Shown: in pieces, positions 36,515-49,600 of the stretch
Position numbering within the stretch: the first letter of the stretch is position 1
How the letters are laid out: each line of letters begins with the position of its first letter
Assembly: GCA_963082975.1 (NCBI GenBank)
Contig: OY720344.1
Location: 14,929,580-14,993,579 of the forward strand
Reading direction: 5' to 3'
DNA: 64,000 nucleotides
Source: Labia minor
Lineage: Eukaryota; Arthropoda; Insecta; Dermaptera; Spongiphoridae
Translations under genes and position numbers: made by a program
Notes under the pieces: model-generated
The model's database searches: none
What the model saw: only the letters and a program-made list of their open reading frames with translations
What the model was told of the DNA's origin: nothing

Positions 36515-37900
36515 TAGACTTGGCAACTAAGTGATTGCCAATTTTAAATAAGGAAAATTCAAAATTTTTGTTTAAAAATATAACTTTATTCAATTAGATA
36601 CTGTCCGTTCTTGTCGATGACCTTTTGCCATCGTTGCAGTGTAAAATTTCTGATCTTTGCTATCAATAAACTGTATTAAATGTTATCTGACATCATTAAT
36701 CATTATTAAAAATTTTCCCATTTATGAGTTGCAGAACGATACAAATGGTAATCTAAAGGCGCTAGATCAGGGCTATATGGTGGATGTGACAAAACATACC
36801 ACCCCATTTCCAACAATTTTTGGCGAGTGACCAAAGACGTATGGGGCTTTGTGTTATCATGGTGGAAAACAAAACCCTTACTATTTGACAATACCGGCCG
36901 CTTTTCTTGAATTGCATTGTTCAGTTTAGCGAGTTGTTGAACATACACGTTTGAATTTATCGCTTGGTTTTGTGGCATAAGTTCCAAGTACAAAGTCCCT
37001 CCAAACTGACAGCATAATCTTTTTTTTGGTTAATTTCTTCTTTTGATGACGTTTGGTTTATCTTGCATCACCCACAATCTGTTCCGATTATCGTTGTTAT
37101 AAACTATTCACTTATCGTCGCCAGTAATTAAGCTTTTCAGAAATGTATCAATTTCGTTGCGTTTCAGAAGCGAATCGCAGATCCTATTGCGTTTCGTTAA
37201 GCTTGTGAGGGAGACATAAATCGAATTTCTTGACATAACAAAGTATTTTTAATTTTTTTTAATGCAAGTATGCGATACATTCAGCTTCTCTGTTCACGTG
37301 TTATGCTATGACGATCTGAATCGTAATGGCCTTGATCATCGACTTCGACTGGACAGTCAGATCGTTGAGCTTTTTTTCAGTGAAAAATCACCAGAAGGAA
37401 ATCTGGTAAACCAATTTCGACAATGCCTTTCTTTCAAGGCTTCATTTCCATATACACTTACTTACCGTAGGTACTGTACGTATACTGTAACTTTTGTGCT
37501 TGTGATGCGTTCTTGCATTTTCGGAATTAATACAACAAAATTAGTCTGAAGTGTACGTCCGGTTCTTCCATTTTTAAATTGGAAAAATAAAAAACAAAAC
37601 TAAAGCATTAATCGATATAATTTTGTTACTAAATTAAAGGTAAAAGTCCAAACAATAAGAAAAAAAATATAGGTTAGATCAATGTTTCCCATCTTGGGGC
37701 AATTTGATTGAAAAGGGGGGTGGAATTCGAAAATAGACTCAACACGAGTTTAACCATTTTTAATATTAAAAATCATGTATATGTTACATAGGGGGACATA
37801 AGAATTTTAGAAAGGCTTAGGTGGAGCATGGCACAAAAAAGTTGGGTTAGATGCCTTGACTACGTTAACAAAACCGGCAATCACTTAGTTGCTAACCCAA
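36515..37900 (-). mobile_element. Full-length but inactivated mariner element (1386 bp)
   Basis: Inverted ends share GCAACTAAGTGATTGCC and are placed next to TA dinucleotides (36513-36514 and 37901-37902). The size is normal for an autonomous mariner. The element carries a transposase on the minus strand that is broken by stop codons. The outermost ten bases of the two ends differ, which fits an old insertion. Confidence 0.8.
36590..37555 (-). pseudogene. mariner transposase, decayed
   Basis: On the minus strand, remnants of the N-terminal half are seen (a SGDFSLK-type segment near 37375-37400). The first catalytic region ITGDDK follows near 37120, where the usual Trp codon is a TGA stop (37108-37110). 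A further in-frame TAA lies at 37030-37032. The C-terminal catalytic part is intact over 36706-36993, with HHDNTKPHTS and HPPYSPDLAPLDYHL. The two Asp residues are separated by exactly 34 residues, the D34D signature of mariner. The N-terminal half is frameshifted relative to this. No functional enzyme can be made. Confidence 0.85.
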
Positions 37901-37902
37901 TA

Positions 37903-40900
37903 TATATATATATATCGAAGTTCTCTGGGAAATGGGACATAAACATCATTACTTTCTTTTACTTGTTTAGAAAATAAAATTTTAGTAACGAGAGGCAATG
38001 AAGGGAAATGTCGCCCAAAACTGAGATCCTTCATATTAGAGGAGTAACGAGTTATTCCTTTTTATTATTTTTTTAGCATTTTTTTGTATTTTGTTTTTCT
38101 TATTTTGATTTTCTTTACTGTATATATATCTAAAAAGATGAAAACTGATACACTGAGTCTGTGATTATGAGTGCCCTCAATTAAAGACATTTATGATCAT
38201 TGATTACAGGGTGTTAGTTATTATGTATATATGTAAATATGTTTTGCTTTTTTTTGTTTTTGTTTGCTTTTTGGATGTTTTTGCTTTTTTTGGACTGAAA
38301 TAAAATACGGAATGGTTGTATATATATTTCTTGAATAAATAAATAATAATATTTATTTATTTATCAAAAATATATAACTATGTCTTTACCTTACTCGCTC
38401 TCAAAGACAGCTTATTTATATTAATTTAAGTTAAGGGTAGGTGATAGAGAGGGGTTAGTTTCAAGGGTGTGAGGAGAATTACTTTCTTTCCAAATAGTCA
38501 AGTGCAATAGTGTATTTTATTATTGTTACCTGTTCAAGAGCCATTTTATATAGAACCCTTATGGCAATTAAAACAGACCAAAGCTTGTAAAATCGAATTT
38601 TAAGTTTAAAGGTTGATTGACAGTTATAAGTTATGCCAATTTCTATTTCACGTGCAGATATATAACTATATATATATATACAAAAAAAAAGTTAAATACG
38701 AAATAATTTGGCAATGGCAACTGCCCTCTGCCAGAATTCACTGTAAAAAAACTTAAAAAAATAGAAAAATTATAAAGAAAAATTAAAGGGAGAGAAAGAA
38801 AGAAAAAGGAAAAAAAAAATTCTAACTAAAGACAAATGTATGTATGTACACTTGCATTTTATATTTATTACGACTATTTCAGTTAACATTCAAAGATTTC
38901 GATATCGGCACCGTAATTAGCATGAAAAATAATTTGTTTTTTATCGGGGAAATGTTTCGTTTTTTCTCTGGAAATGGGAAATCAAAATTAAAGAATTTGC
39001 CCTCGAATTTCTCTATTTAAACTATTCATTCAACTACATCATTAAATTATTTTCAAATCTTATAATACCAGTTTATAAAATATTATAACTCTGAATTAAT
39101 TTAATTCTTTTATTATTCAACAATATTTGTTATTTAATACGACAAATGTTTAATTTTAAAAAACAACTATTATAAACTTTATATTCCAAATTATATTAAA
39201 TAATTTTTTCTTCTAAAATAAATTAAATTGATTATCTACTTAATCACTCTTTGAAATTTAATGAAATTTATTATATATTATTAAATATTTACCTTAATTA
39301 TAAATTAAATCCAACTATATAATTTCAGGTATTATTATTAAATAGTAAATTAATATTAAATTATAATATAAATCATTGGACCCCAGTAGTTAAACATAAA
39401 ATTTTAAGACTGCACCAAAGATTTTTGTTTTTATTATAGTTTTTACATTTTTTTAGATTTATTTTTGTCATTTTTTATATAGACATATTCCATAAATAAA
39501 ATAGTTTTTTTTTAAATAAATTATATTCTTTTATCTTATTTAATCGTTATTTAAAATAGAAATCTCGTGTTTAATAGAAAAACAATTTTTTTCTAAACTA
39601 AAGACACTAATTCAATCTTTCCAGTGATTAAAAATACCATTTAAGCTGGAGATTATATTTAAGCACACGTGTGTCTTCACTTCTTTGCCATCAAACCATC
39701 TTCAGAAATTTTATCCAATAAAACATCACAGAAAGTCTCTATTCTTAGCGCTCTGTTTCTTTCTCCCCAAGATTTCTTTGAACTCAGTATTTTAAGTATA
39801 AACCTAACTCCACCAACCCTTTCACTCCATTCTTTCGATTCTCATTAATCATTATTTATGTATATTATATAATACATATTTATGCTTATCAATACCTCGA
39901 AGTCATTCGAGTTTGAAATAGGTTCATTATAATACTTGATCGTTCTCGTTAACTTGTGCCAGATAATTTCTAATTGTATTGAATCACAGGCGTAGAATGA
40001 TTATCTTATAAAATTATTTTCATTTTTCTTAATTTAAGAATAATGATATAATTACAAATTTATTATTATCCCTAAAAAATGGTTAATTGTATCTATTTAA
40101 AGACAAATTAATTTTATGAACATATAATACACATATTTATGTAATTAAAAAATAAATATTAAATATACATCAACAATTCTAATCAAATATTTATTTATTT
40201 AATAATAAAAATGACTCGAACATATTGACATATTATATAATGAAATTTTTAAAAACATTTTTGTTAATATTTCTTATTGTACAACAAATAATATTTTTCA
40301 TTAAGAACTTTCCTGTTTCATTAACTTTTAACGATTATTTTCATTACAATTAATGACATTCAGTTTCTAAACTTTCTTAACTTTAAATCTATCTTGATTT
40401 TTAAGTTTAGATTAATTTTGAATAAATCAGTAGTGAAATTAATTAATTTAGGTAGGTTTATTAATATCAATTTCAGTTGCCTATATTAAAGGTGTTTTTT
40501 ATAATTTGCTTTAATTACATACTTAATTATATTAAAAAAAAAAGATTATTTCAAAAAATATCTGTATCTTTTGAATTTTATCAATAATATCACCATAAGG
40601 ATTGAAATAGGTTTAATTAGACAAATGCCTTGGCTAAATTTTATTCCTTTAACCAATTTCTTCTTGGTGTTTTGAATTTTTTTCCACCAATTTTCAATTA
40701 CAAACTCACTAAGCTCTGTTATTTATTTGCATATTTGTATTTTGTTATAAAAAGGACATCGTCAATTTTTATATTCATTAAAAATTTAAATTATTTATGT
40801 ATATTTTAATTTTCCACACTATACTTAAAAATAATTTATTTAATTATTTTTTTTTTATTTCCAGAAATTTTCTATTAGCTGATAATTTTTGGTTATTTGA

Positions 40901-41200
40901 TGTTTATGAAGCTCTTAGTAGTAGGGGGTTTACTCAACTCCTATGTTAATTCGAATATTTGCTATATTCTAAAAGAATTTTATTTTTATTATTTTTTTAT
41001 CATATTTCACTATGACAGAAATGTTTATTTTACTTTATATAACATGAATTTAAACATGATTCATAATATATTTCTCAATATGGAAATAACTAGTTAGATT
41101 TATGTATACCTTTATCTTATATATATATATAATAATAATAATTTATATAAGGGTAATATTCCAACATATGAAAGACCGATTTATTGAATATTTATTTTGT
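37903..41200. other. Noncoding AT-rich stretch
   Basis: No exon is recognised. Short features include a (TA)n run next to the mariner end, a CACACGTGTG palindrome at about 39664-39673 and several homopolymer runs. If the distal TACC exon is real this is intronic. Confidence 0.35.
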
Positions 41201-41204
41201 AAAA

Positions 41205-41530
41205 TCTTTTTCGTTGTCCGTCAAGGCGTGTTAATGTGTGTGATGGGGGAGTGTGCGCAAGCGTATGCCTTTTCCCCAAGACTGCATTTGAGGCTCACAC
41301 CAACCTCAGTGCCTACCAGGCATTCGTGCATTACACTTGACAAACTTATCTAATTCATTGACTTCTCTTGTCATTCGTTTATGACATTAACTTTCATCAG
41401 CAGTGACATCCAATGTGCTACTTCATCTCTCTGAAACCAATTGGTTTTGTGAGAGGCAATGTCCCCTTCATTACACATCTTTTTCCCCAAACCTCCTCGA
41501 TTGGGAATCAAATGATCTTCGCTCTAAGAT
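41205..41530. promoter_or_regulatory. GC-richer island, candidate intronic regulatory element
   Basis: The stretch is clearly less AT-rich than its surroundings (GTGTGCGCAAGCGTATGCC, CAGTGCCTACCAGGCATTCG). It includes a 29-base hairpin at 41427-41455 built on the perfect palindrome AAACCAATTGGTTT and flanked by CTCTC/GAGAG arms. Open frames through it are short and show no domain. Confidence 0.3.
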
Positions 41531-41731
41531 CAGAAGTAGATTAATATTAATCTCTTTTTTTTTTTTTTATGAACATTTTTTTAATTTAAATCATGTAAAT
41601 TCTTGTACGATCAACATCATGCAACATGGGCAATGTGCTTCATAGAAACGTTGGTAATTTGCCATGTTTAAAGGAAAAAGTTACTAAAGGGGTAAGCAGT
41701 TGATTAAAAATTTAATTATCTGTCAAACAGG

Positions 41732-41816
41732 AGGCTGTATGTAGAACAGAGAACAGCACTGGTCCCGTCATATCGATTTGATCCCAGCCAATGTTGTTCT
41801 CTGGCTGCCACAACCT
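41732..41816 (+). ncRNA. pre-miRNA-like hairpin
   Basis: CAGAGAACAGCACTGG (41747-41762) can pair with CCAATGTTGTTCTCTG (41788-41803) over 16 positions with one G-U and one mismatch, around a 25-base loop. After an internal loop of 8 and 6 bases the stem resumes with AGGCTGT (41732-41738) against ACAACCT (41810-41816), 6 of 7 paired. Total length is about 85 bases, the usual range for an animal miRNA precursor. It sits in a GC-richer patch in otherwise AT-rich, possibly intronic DNA. I do not recognise either arm as a known miRNA. It could also be transcribed from the minus strand. Confidence 0.4.
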
Positions 41817-41829
41817 GCTTTATAGTGTC

Positions 41830-44070
41830 ATTACTTAACTAATATTATTTTTTTATTTTCACCTTTTATCTTCATTAAAAATGATAAATAATAACCAATA
41901 AGAAATGATTATTAACAATATAAACTAAATAAAAGATTCAACATTCCTATAGTCAATAATCAATTTTCAGGTATTAAAATATACCTATTAAATTATGAAA
42001 AAATTCCAATTTTCCCCTAATCATCATATTTTAAATCGAAACCTTCCATATTTATAGAATAAGTTCTTTTTAATAGTTTTTATTTATAAATATAATTTTT
42101 AAGGTTTCAACAGGTTATTCTCATTAAAATATAACAATAATTTACTTTATTTTCATAATTTCATTTGAAAAAAATGACATGTGAAATTATTTCAAATTTT
42201 AATCATTTTACTCTTTTTTTTTAATAATGAGAGACTGATTATATCATAACAAATTTATATAATTTACGGAAAAAAACAAAAAATTTAGGCTAAACAAAAA
42301 TATTCAGATAATTATTATTGAAATTTGGACTTGACGAATCACTTAGATATCCAATTAGCTAATGAATGAAATGTGAACTTGTATCTATAAATAAACTACC
42401 AAGTTCCTAAAATGACTTATTAACTCATTATTATATATTTCTACTTAATCGAATTCATTCAATTATGGTAATTAAAGCATGAATAAATCTTTTATCAGTA
42501 AAAAAAATATCATAAACAGTATATCAGCATATACATTTAATTAAATATGTACATATTATTTTAAATGTCGAATTATGCAAACAAGAATAAATAATATTCT
42601 GATAAAAAATTAAAATAATCTTGAAACCCAAATTGAGTTTTGATGCATAGAATAATGAGAAAAATATTTCTTAGATTTTTCACTAATAATTTGTTAGGTG
42701 TGTATGATAGAAGGAAAAAAATATTATATATGTACTTAGAAAATTTTACCTGAAATGATTTTTTAAATACCCTTTTAACTATTATTTACATAAAACATTG
42801 TCACACTTTTTTTAAATTTTATTTGATAAAGATAATCGACCATTTGGTCAAAAATTTGATTTCTTTCGACAAATGCATAAGTTATTTTTAAAAGTGACAT
42901 TAAATTAAATTAACTTCAATTGCTGTCATTTATTCTTTATAATGAAGGATTCATTTTCTTTTTTTTTTTCTTTTTATTATTATTATAAAAGATTATTTAT
43001 TGGATTTAATGGAAGCATTGAATTTTTTATTAATAATGCAATTAATATTCCATATTTTTATTCATCTATTGTATAGACATTGTCAAAATGCCTGATTTGG
43101 TCTCCTTAAATGGAAATCTGAAAGAATTAACGGGTCTCTGAAATGAAATACAACTTTTTTTTTGGTTCCCAATCCTTATTTAGTTTTCAAAACACCTTTC
43201 GCCTAAAAAACATTTAACGGCAAATCTAATAGAGAAAATTAATTTAATGTTTTTTAAAGGTTTAATAAATTTTTTATTTGGTAAATATTTAAAATTTTAT
43301 ATAATACATTTTTATTAATAAGTAGGATTATATTTAAAAATTGCTATAGATATATTCCAAAAATTTACATATTTCTACTTATATTTCGTTCATTTACATT
43401 ATATATGTATATAAATACATAATCATTTATCTGTTAATTTCAATTTGTTTCTATCATTAATTATAACTTTCAAGAACCGACATTTCACCTCTTTAATACT
43501 CAAATCAAATTAGAAATTATCATGTTAATAAGAAAAATCAAGTTCCTCTCTTCATTTCGAATTTAATTTTAAATTATTAAATGATTTTGATGGTTTATTA
43601 ATTTTTAAAAAGCTTAGAAAACTGGATAATAATTAATGAAAAATGTATGATTTTTAATTTTTTTTTGTTTATTTTATATTTGTTTTCAACATTAAACAAA
43701 ATTATCATATAATAAATAATCTAGATATATATAAGTTTTATTAATATCTCAGTTTCTGTTCTGTGTATCTTTCCTAAACAATCAATGGGCAAAAATAAAA
43801 TATTTCTAATCTTCAAAAATATCAATTTCGTTTTAATTAAACAATTTAGATGAATTATTAGCTTTTAAGTACAGTAATCCAAAATGCAAGTAAATGTATA
43901 TTTATTCAAGGATTTTTCAATTTTTTTTTTTTTTTTAATATTCGTTAATATCAAATTATACTTGTGATAATAGTCCTTTAATTGAAATGAACTATTATTT
44001 AAAAATTCATCTTCATTTAATTACAATCAACATAATTGTTAAAGAATTTGAATATTAATTTTGAATTTGA
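41830..44070. other. Noncoding AT-rich stretch
   Basis: No exon, RNA gene or transposon end was recognised. Confidence 0.35.
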
Positions 44071-44074
44071 ATAA

Positions 44075-44286
44075 TTAATAAATAATTTGTGTGTATGAGG
44101 GATTATAACTTAAATATATCTTGTTTCTCTCAAATTGAGGATTAATATCTTTAGAACAATTGTTTAACCTCTGCCAGTCTTTAAGGACATCGTCTTTAAT
44201 ATCATTCAAACCAACATATCTTTGTCCTTTTTCAAGTCGAGGTAATTTTACACCCACGTTTCTCATACTATTCATAAAAATTACTG
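44075..44286 (-). CDS. Unrecognised possible terminal exon (66-codon frame)
   Basis: A minus-strand frame reads MNSMRNVGVKLPRLEKGQRY and continues with VGLNDIKDDVLKDWQRL to a TAA. It is preceded on the minus strand by a TTTCAG acceptor-like site (near 44287), so it could be the last exon of a small gene. Its codons are more balanced than the chance frames around it. I do not recognise the family and found no partner exon. It would lie on the opposite strand inside the presumed TACC intron. Confidence 0.2.
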
Positions 44287-44289
44287 AAA

Positions 44290-46290
44290 TGTTGAAATAA
44301 ATAGTTTGTTTGTTACTACATTAAAACTGAAAATAATTATTAACATTAGTAAAAGAAAACATCCCTTTTGCCAAAATTCATAAATAAATATATTTCTAAA
44401 ATTCGATGTAATCAACTTAAATTAAAATTAGTTTGAAGTTAAAAGGAGGCACTAAATTTTAACTACAAGGACTCCCTTGTTGGTTCTGCAACCATTTTCT
44501 TATAAGTAAATATTTGTTGCATATCTATCAGTTGGGTCATTTTTCCAGATTCCTTATTATTATATTATAAATATAAAAATATTTTTTAATTAATTGTGAT
44601 TTTAACCATTTCATTTGTGCAAAATGGGATGTTAAATCTTTTCTCTTCTACTATATCTCTCTTTCACCATCCTCTATTTTATCTCAAGATTCTACTAAAT
44701 TAGAAAATCTAATTTTAGTTAAGTATCGTTTTAAGGAAAAACATTTTTAATTCCGACTAAATTGTTAAAATACCATTTGTGATATTGCTCTAAACATTGA
44801 GACAATGACATTAATTGTTTTTAATTATGTTATGTTATAAAAATTATTTTATAATACTACCATTCAATTTAGGCTAATTTAAAGGAGTAAAAAATTGAAA
44901 TAGTTATGTTGAGGTTATTAGTATAATAATTTTGAGAAATATATTCACCACGATCCTGATCTAATTTAATTCTATGAAAATTACAAAATAAGATATAAGT
45001 TTTGTTATCTTTTAAGAATGAAAGACTTTTAAAATATATCTAATATATTTGATGATGAAATGAAAAACTTATTCAAAATTATCTTTCTCTTGTATTAATC
45101 ATTTTTATTTTCAGATTTAAAAATAATTAAAAGAAATTATCACAAAATTACAATTATCCTATTTTAAAATACATTTTCCTCCTCCTAATGAAAATTGAAC
45201 CTGCGTGTTCTGAAACTCTTCCAATCGTTTTTAATTAAATCATTCTGGACAAATACTATTTTAACTTTACTACGTCAATTTAGATTATCCTAAGCAATTT
45301 CACTATAAGATAATTGATTTAAAAAACAATTTAATTAAAAATGTACGAATATCAAATATATTCTCTCTACTTCGTTTACATAATTGAAGAATACATATTA
45401 ATAATTCAGAAAGGTTGACTAATACTTCCTTTCTCTTTATTCGGATAAATCACACTTAATTGAAAATATAAATATTTGAATAACTTTCAGAATTATGACA
45501 CATATCTATTTATCCATAATAGAAGTTATAAATATATCGAATAATTAAACCTTACTTTATTTTTGTTTTAACTTATCACATTCATTGATAACGAAGTATG
45601 AAATAATCGCCAAAAGATATAATATTGACCTAGTCCAACATAAAAGTCTAAAACAAATTCTCTAAAGGTTTATTGATCCTTAATTTGAAACGAATTAAGG
45701 AAGCTAAAGAAGGGGAACTAAATAGCGTGATCTGTATGTTTTCATTTGAATATATTGTACCTGGGGATTATTTTCAAAAGAATGTTGAAAAGTTTTTTTT
45801 ATTATTATGACTACTTTTCGATAGAAATATTTTAATAGTTTTTATACCTATACTTTTGAAAAAGAAAAAAACAAACATCGAATCTTTTAATTTATTTGAT
45901 TATTTTGATAAAATATTTTTATTTACATAATATATCTATATCTAGCTAGATATCTATTTAATTTATATTCATATTCATTCATTCTAAAATTGAATATTAA
46001 TTTTTTTTATTTCTAACTCTTAAAAATAAAATTAAATTCATGTGTAATAAATGAACTTGATAGGTAAAGTTCTCTTTTTATTTAATTAAATTATAATCTA
46101 AAGCCTAGTAATCAATAAATGAATAATATGACAATGTTTCAAATTTGAATTTGATGTTTCTTTTAGTTATCAGTAATTAATTATTTAAGAAAGATGTTTT
46201 TAAGATAATAATAAAATTGAATCTCCTTCGGAATTCCATAGTTGATTAAATTTCTCAAGCATATATATCTAGAATGTAATCAGAACTCGT
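44290..46290. other. Noncoding AT-rich stretch
   Basis: I see nothing that can be supported as a gene, RNA or element here. Confidence 0.35.
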
Positions 46291-46657
46291 TGATTGATAG
46301 CAGTTGAAGAAATCTATGGCAGCTTCTCAGTTGTTCTCATCGCAATTGATCTGATTTCACCCTATCCCGTTGCATGTTACTTCCTCCGTGGGAATTGTCT
46401 TTTCTCCTCCAAATTACAGACTAAATTCTCCTTTAACCGTATTTATTTCTCCTATCTTCGGTCTTTTCTCTTTCATTTGGCTTGAATTCAAAAGAGCGAA
46501 GGGTGCGGGTGCTTAGTGGATCGTGTTTTTATTATTTTTTTTTCGGACACACGAATTATTTTTAGTAAGCAATGACCTGGTGGCTGAAGTATCTGCATGT
46601 GTTGGTCAGTCTCAATTGAACCAAGTTGCTTTCATCACGAGAGCTATTTAAATTAAA
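46291..46657 (+). promoter_or_regulatory. Presumed proximal TACC promoter and 5' leader
   Basis: Immediately upstream of the proximal TACC start codon the sequence becomes less AT-rich for about 370 bp. It has pyrimidine-rich runs (TCTTTTCTCCTCC) and GAAGGGTGCGGGTGC. This is the expected position of a promoter and 5' UTR. No TATA-box position can be chosen with confidence in such AT-rich DNA. Confidence 0.35.
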
Positions 46658-49600
46658 ATGGATTTTTTCACTAAATTATTGCATATTAAACAGGCCTCAG
46701 CTAAGGTAAAACAGTTATCCGTTCTTATAATCGTTTGCTTTTTATTATTATAAAAGATAAATACGTAACACGTAAATATTAATAGATATTGATTAATATG
46801 ATTAAATATTTTCTCTTGAATAAACATAAATCTTCATGATTATTTTATTTTGTGTAATATTTTAAATAAATAGATAAATATTAATTATATTTATTTAAAA
46901 AAAAAAAATAATGACAATTTATTTTTCGTTACTATTTATAGAAAATGAGCGGTATTATGTTAACTTCATTCAAAAAAACAATAAACATTTTCTTTATCTT
47001 TTTTAAAAACAGGTCTTCAAAATAGATTTTCATTCCCTTTCTTATATCCTAATCATGTTGATTTGTCGTAATGATTCTCCATTACTAATCAATTATTTCA
47101 CTTCTTGCTATCTCATCTATCTAAATAAAAATTGCAATTTCTCAAATCAAAAACTAATAATAATTTTATATATTTATCTTTATGCTATCATTTATCCCAT
47201 AGACTAACTCTTAATACTAATTAATATTTTTATTAAGGAAAAAAACGAATTAATTTAAAAAATTAATATTTTTATATATTTGTTATGAAAAATCTGAATA
47301 TTTAATTATTTAATAAATATTAATTTTATTTGAACCTTAAATATTATTTCAAAATAATTTTGATTTTGATTTCTTGCTAAGTATTTAGAAATGTTTGGTC
47401 TATTTTTACTTTTTTTAATTACCCACACTCTCAATTTTGATGTTTCATAAAATCAAATATCCAACTGAATAATTTTTTCTTAGGAATTCTAAACTCTAGG
47501 AATAAGTTGTCAAAATATAGTTAGTTGTAATTTCCTTATCAAAATTTAAATAATTATTTTTATTTAATTTAATATATTTTTGTTTATATTTAATATACTA
47601 TTGGATAATTTTCTTTTGTTTTCACATGTTTATTTTTTTATTCAGGCTGCCTCGAACGAGTCTTCTGTCCCAGTTAATTCTTGTGACAAACAAATACCAG
47701 TAGAGTTACCTGGTGTGGTCACAGCTGCTCCTCAGACTTCTAAACACCCTTGTGAACATGAGCAAAATTTAACAGTTGCCAGAAATTTAGTTGAGGAGCT
47801 CGTAAACTCAGCTTCTTCTACCAAACAAACAAGGTTCATTTTATATTTATTTATTCATTTCCATTTTAACAATAATATTTGATTAAATATTATATTGTTT
47901 TAAGTTCCTATTATGAAAAAAGTTTTTTTAACTTATTGTGCTCCTATTCTTCAGCTTAGAATTCAATCTTGATTCTGGAGGAGGACTTGGTGAAAATTCG
48001 TCATTAACCAAACTTAATAACGAAGACGAATTCTCTCTTTGTTCAATAAGCTTACAAAGTGAAAGTTCCAATAGTGTAGGACGTAGTCTCCCTGATCTTC
48101 TTCAATCAGCTAAAAATTTACAAGCCAAGAACACTGATACTGGTGAGAATTTCACGTTTTTATCAAAAGATCTATTTACTTTTATATAAATTTCCACGAC
48201 AAAATTGTTATATTCTGTTTTCAAATATTTTAACATAAAAAATAATCGGTTATAAATAATACTTTGAACTCTTTAATTTCCAGACACAGATACTACTGAA
48301 TACGACACTGCACCTGAAACAGACTCTGCTTCTTTGCAAGAAAATATATTATCTGAACTTCAATCTAAATCTGATTTTAATTTAAGTGAAATTTGTAGAG
48401 ATCTTGCTAAGGTTTCATTAAATACAAGTTCATCTAGTTTATTACTTTCTCAATCTGAAACGGAATCTGGACCTTCCAACCAACATGATTCTGATTCTGG
48501 TTCATTTGTAGATTGTGAAAATCATCCCGAAAATCAGGATATTACTGATCAATATAATATAAACAATCAATATTTACAAACTGTAATTAAAGATTCTTTG
48601 GTTGAAGTCGAAGAGATTAATGAATCATTTAAGTCTACGTCTTCATTTGAAACTCTTAAAACTAATATTTCAACATCAGAACCACAACAATTAAATGACA
48701 CAAAAGATTTTGAGACTTCTTCTTCTGCAAATGAAACTGTCATTTTAGATAATTTAAATCAAACTGTGATAGTTTCTTCTGAAGAGAATTCTAAAGATAT
48801 TAGCAATCAGACTGAACCACAATTGGAAAATCTTAATACTAAATCATTTGACAATACAATTGAAAAAGAACCATTAGAAATTAAAAATAAAGGGGTTAAT
48901 TCTGACCCTACTAATATTGATGAATTATTAAAAGACTCAGATTTTCATTTAGAAACTCAAAAACAAGTAGAATCTCCTTTAAAAGAAGAGAAACAATTGA
49001 ATTTATCAAATAATACTACCAGGGAAAGTGAAGAATTAAAAGTAGAATATATTCATGAAAGATCTGAAATCACTTGTAAGGATGAACAAGTCGAGTCACA
49101 AGTAAAGGATTACAAACAATTAAATTTATCAAGTAAAGAAGATTCTTGCTCTTTAAATTCAACTGTTCTTATTTCTGATACTCTTTGTGAAAATTTAAAA
49201 AAGGAATCAGAACAAGGAGAGACTTATTTAACAGAGAATCAAGAATTGAATTTATCAAATAAAGAAGATTCCTGCTCTCTTAATTCAACCGTTGTCATTT
49301 CTGATACTCTCAATAAGAGTGAAGTTTTAAAAGTAGAATCTATTCCTGAAACATCTGAATTAAATTTAATTTGTAATCAAGAACAAGTTGAGTCACAACT
49401 AAAGGATACTAAACAATTGAATTTATCAAATAAAGAAGAATCTTGCTCTCTTAATTCAACCGTTCTTATTTCTGATACACTAAAAGAGAGTGAAAATTTA
49501 AATAAGGAACTAGAAAAATCTAAACCAGAACAAGTAGAGACTCATTTACCAGAGAATCAAGATTTGAATTTATCAAATAAAGAAGAATCTTGCTCTCTTA

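Noticed and set aside
43065-43095. CTATTGTATAGAC shared with the left flank of the mariner element
   Set aside because: Only 13 bases match and they cover the flank, not the conserved end of the element; likely chance in AT-rich DNA.
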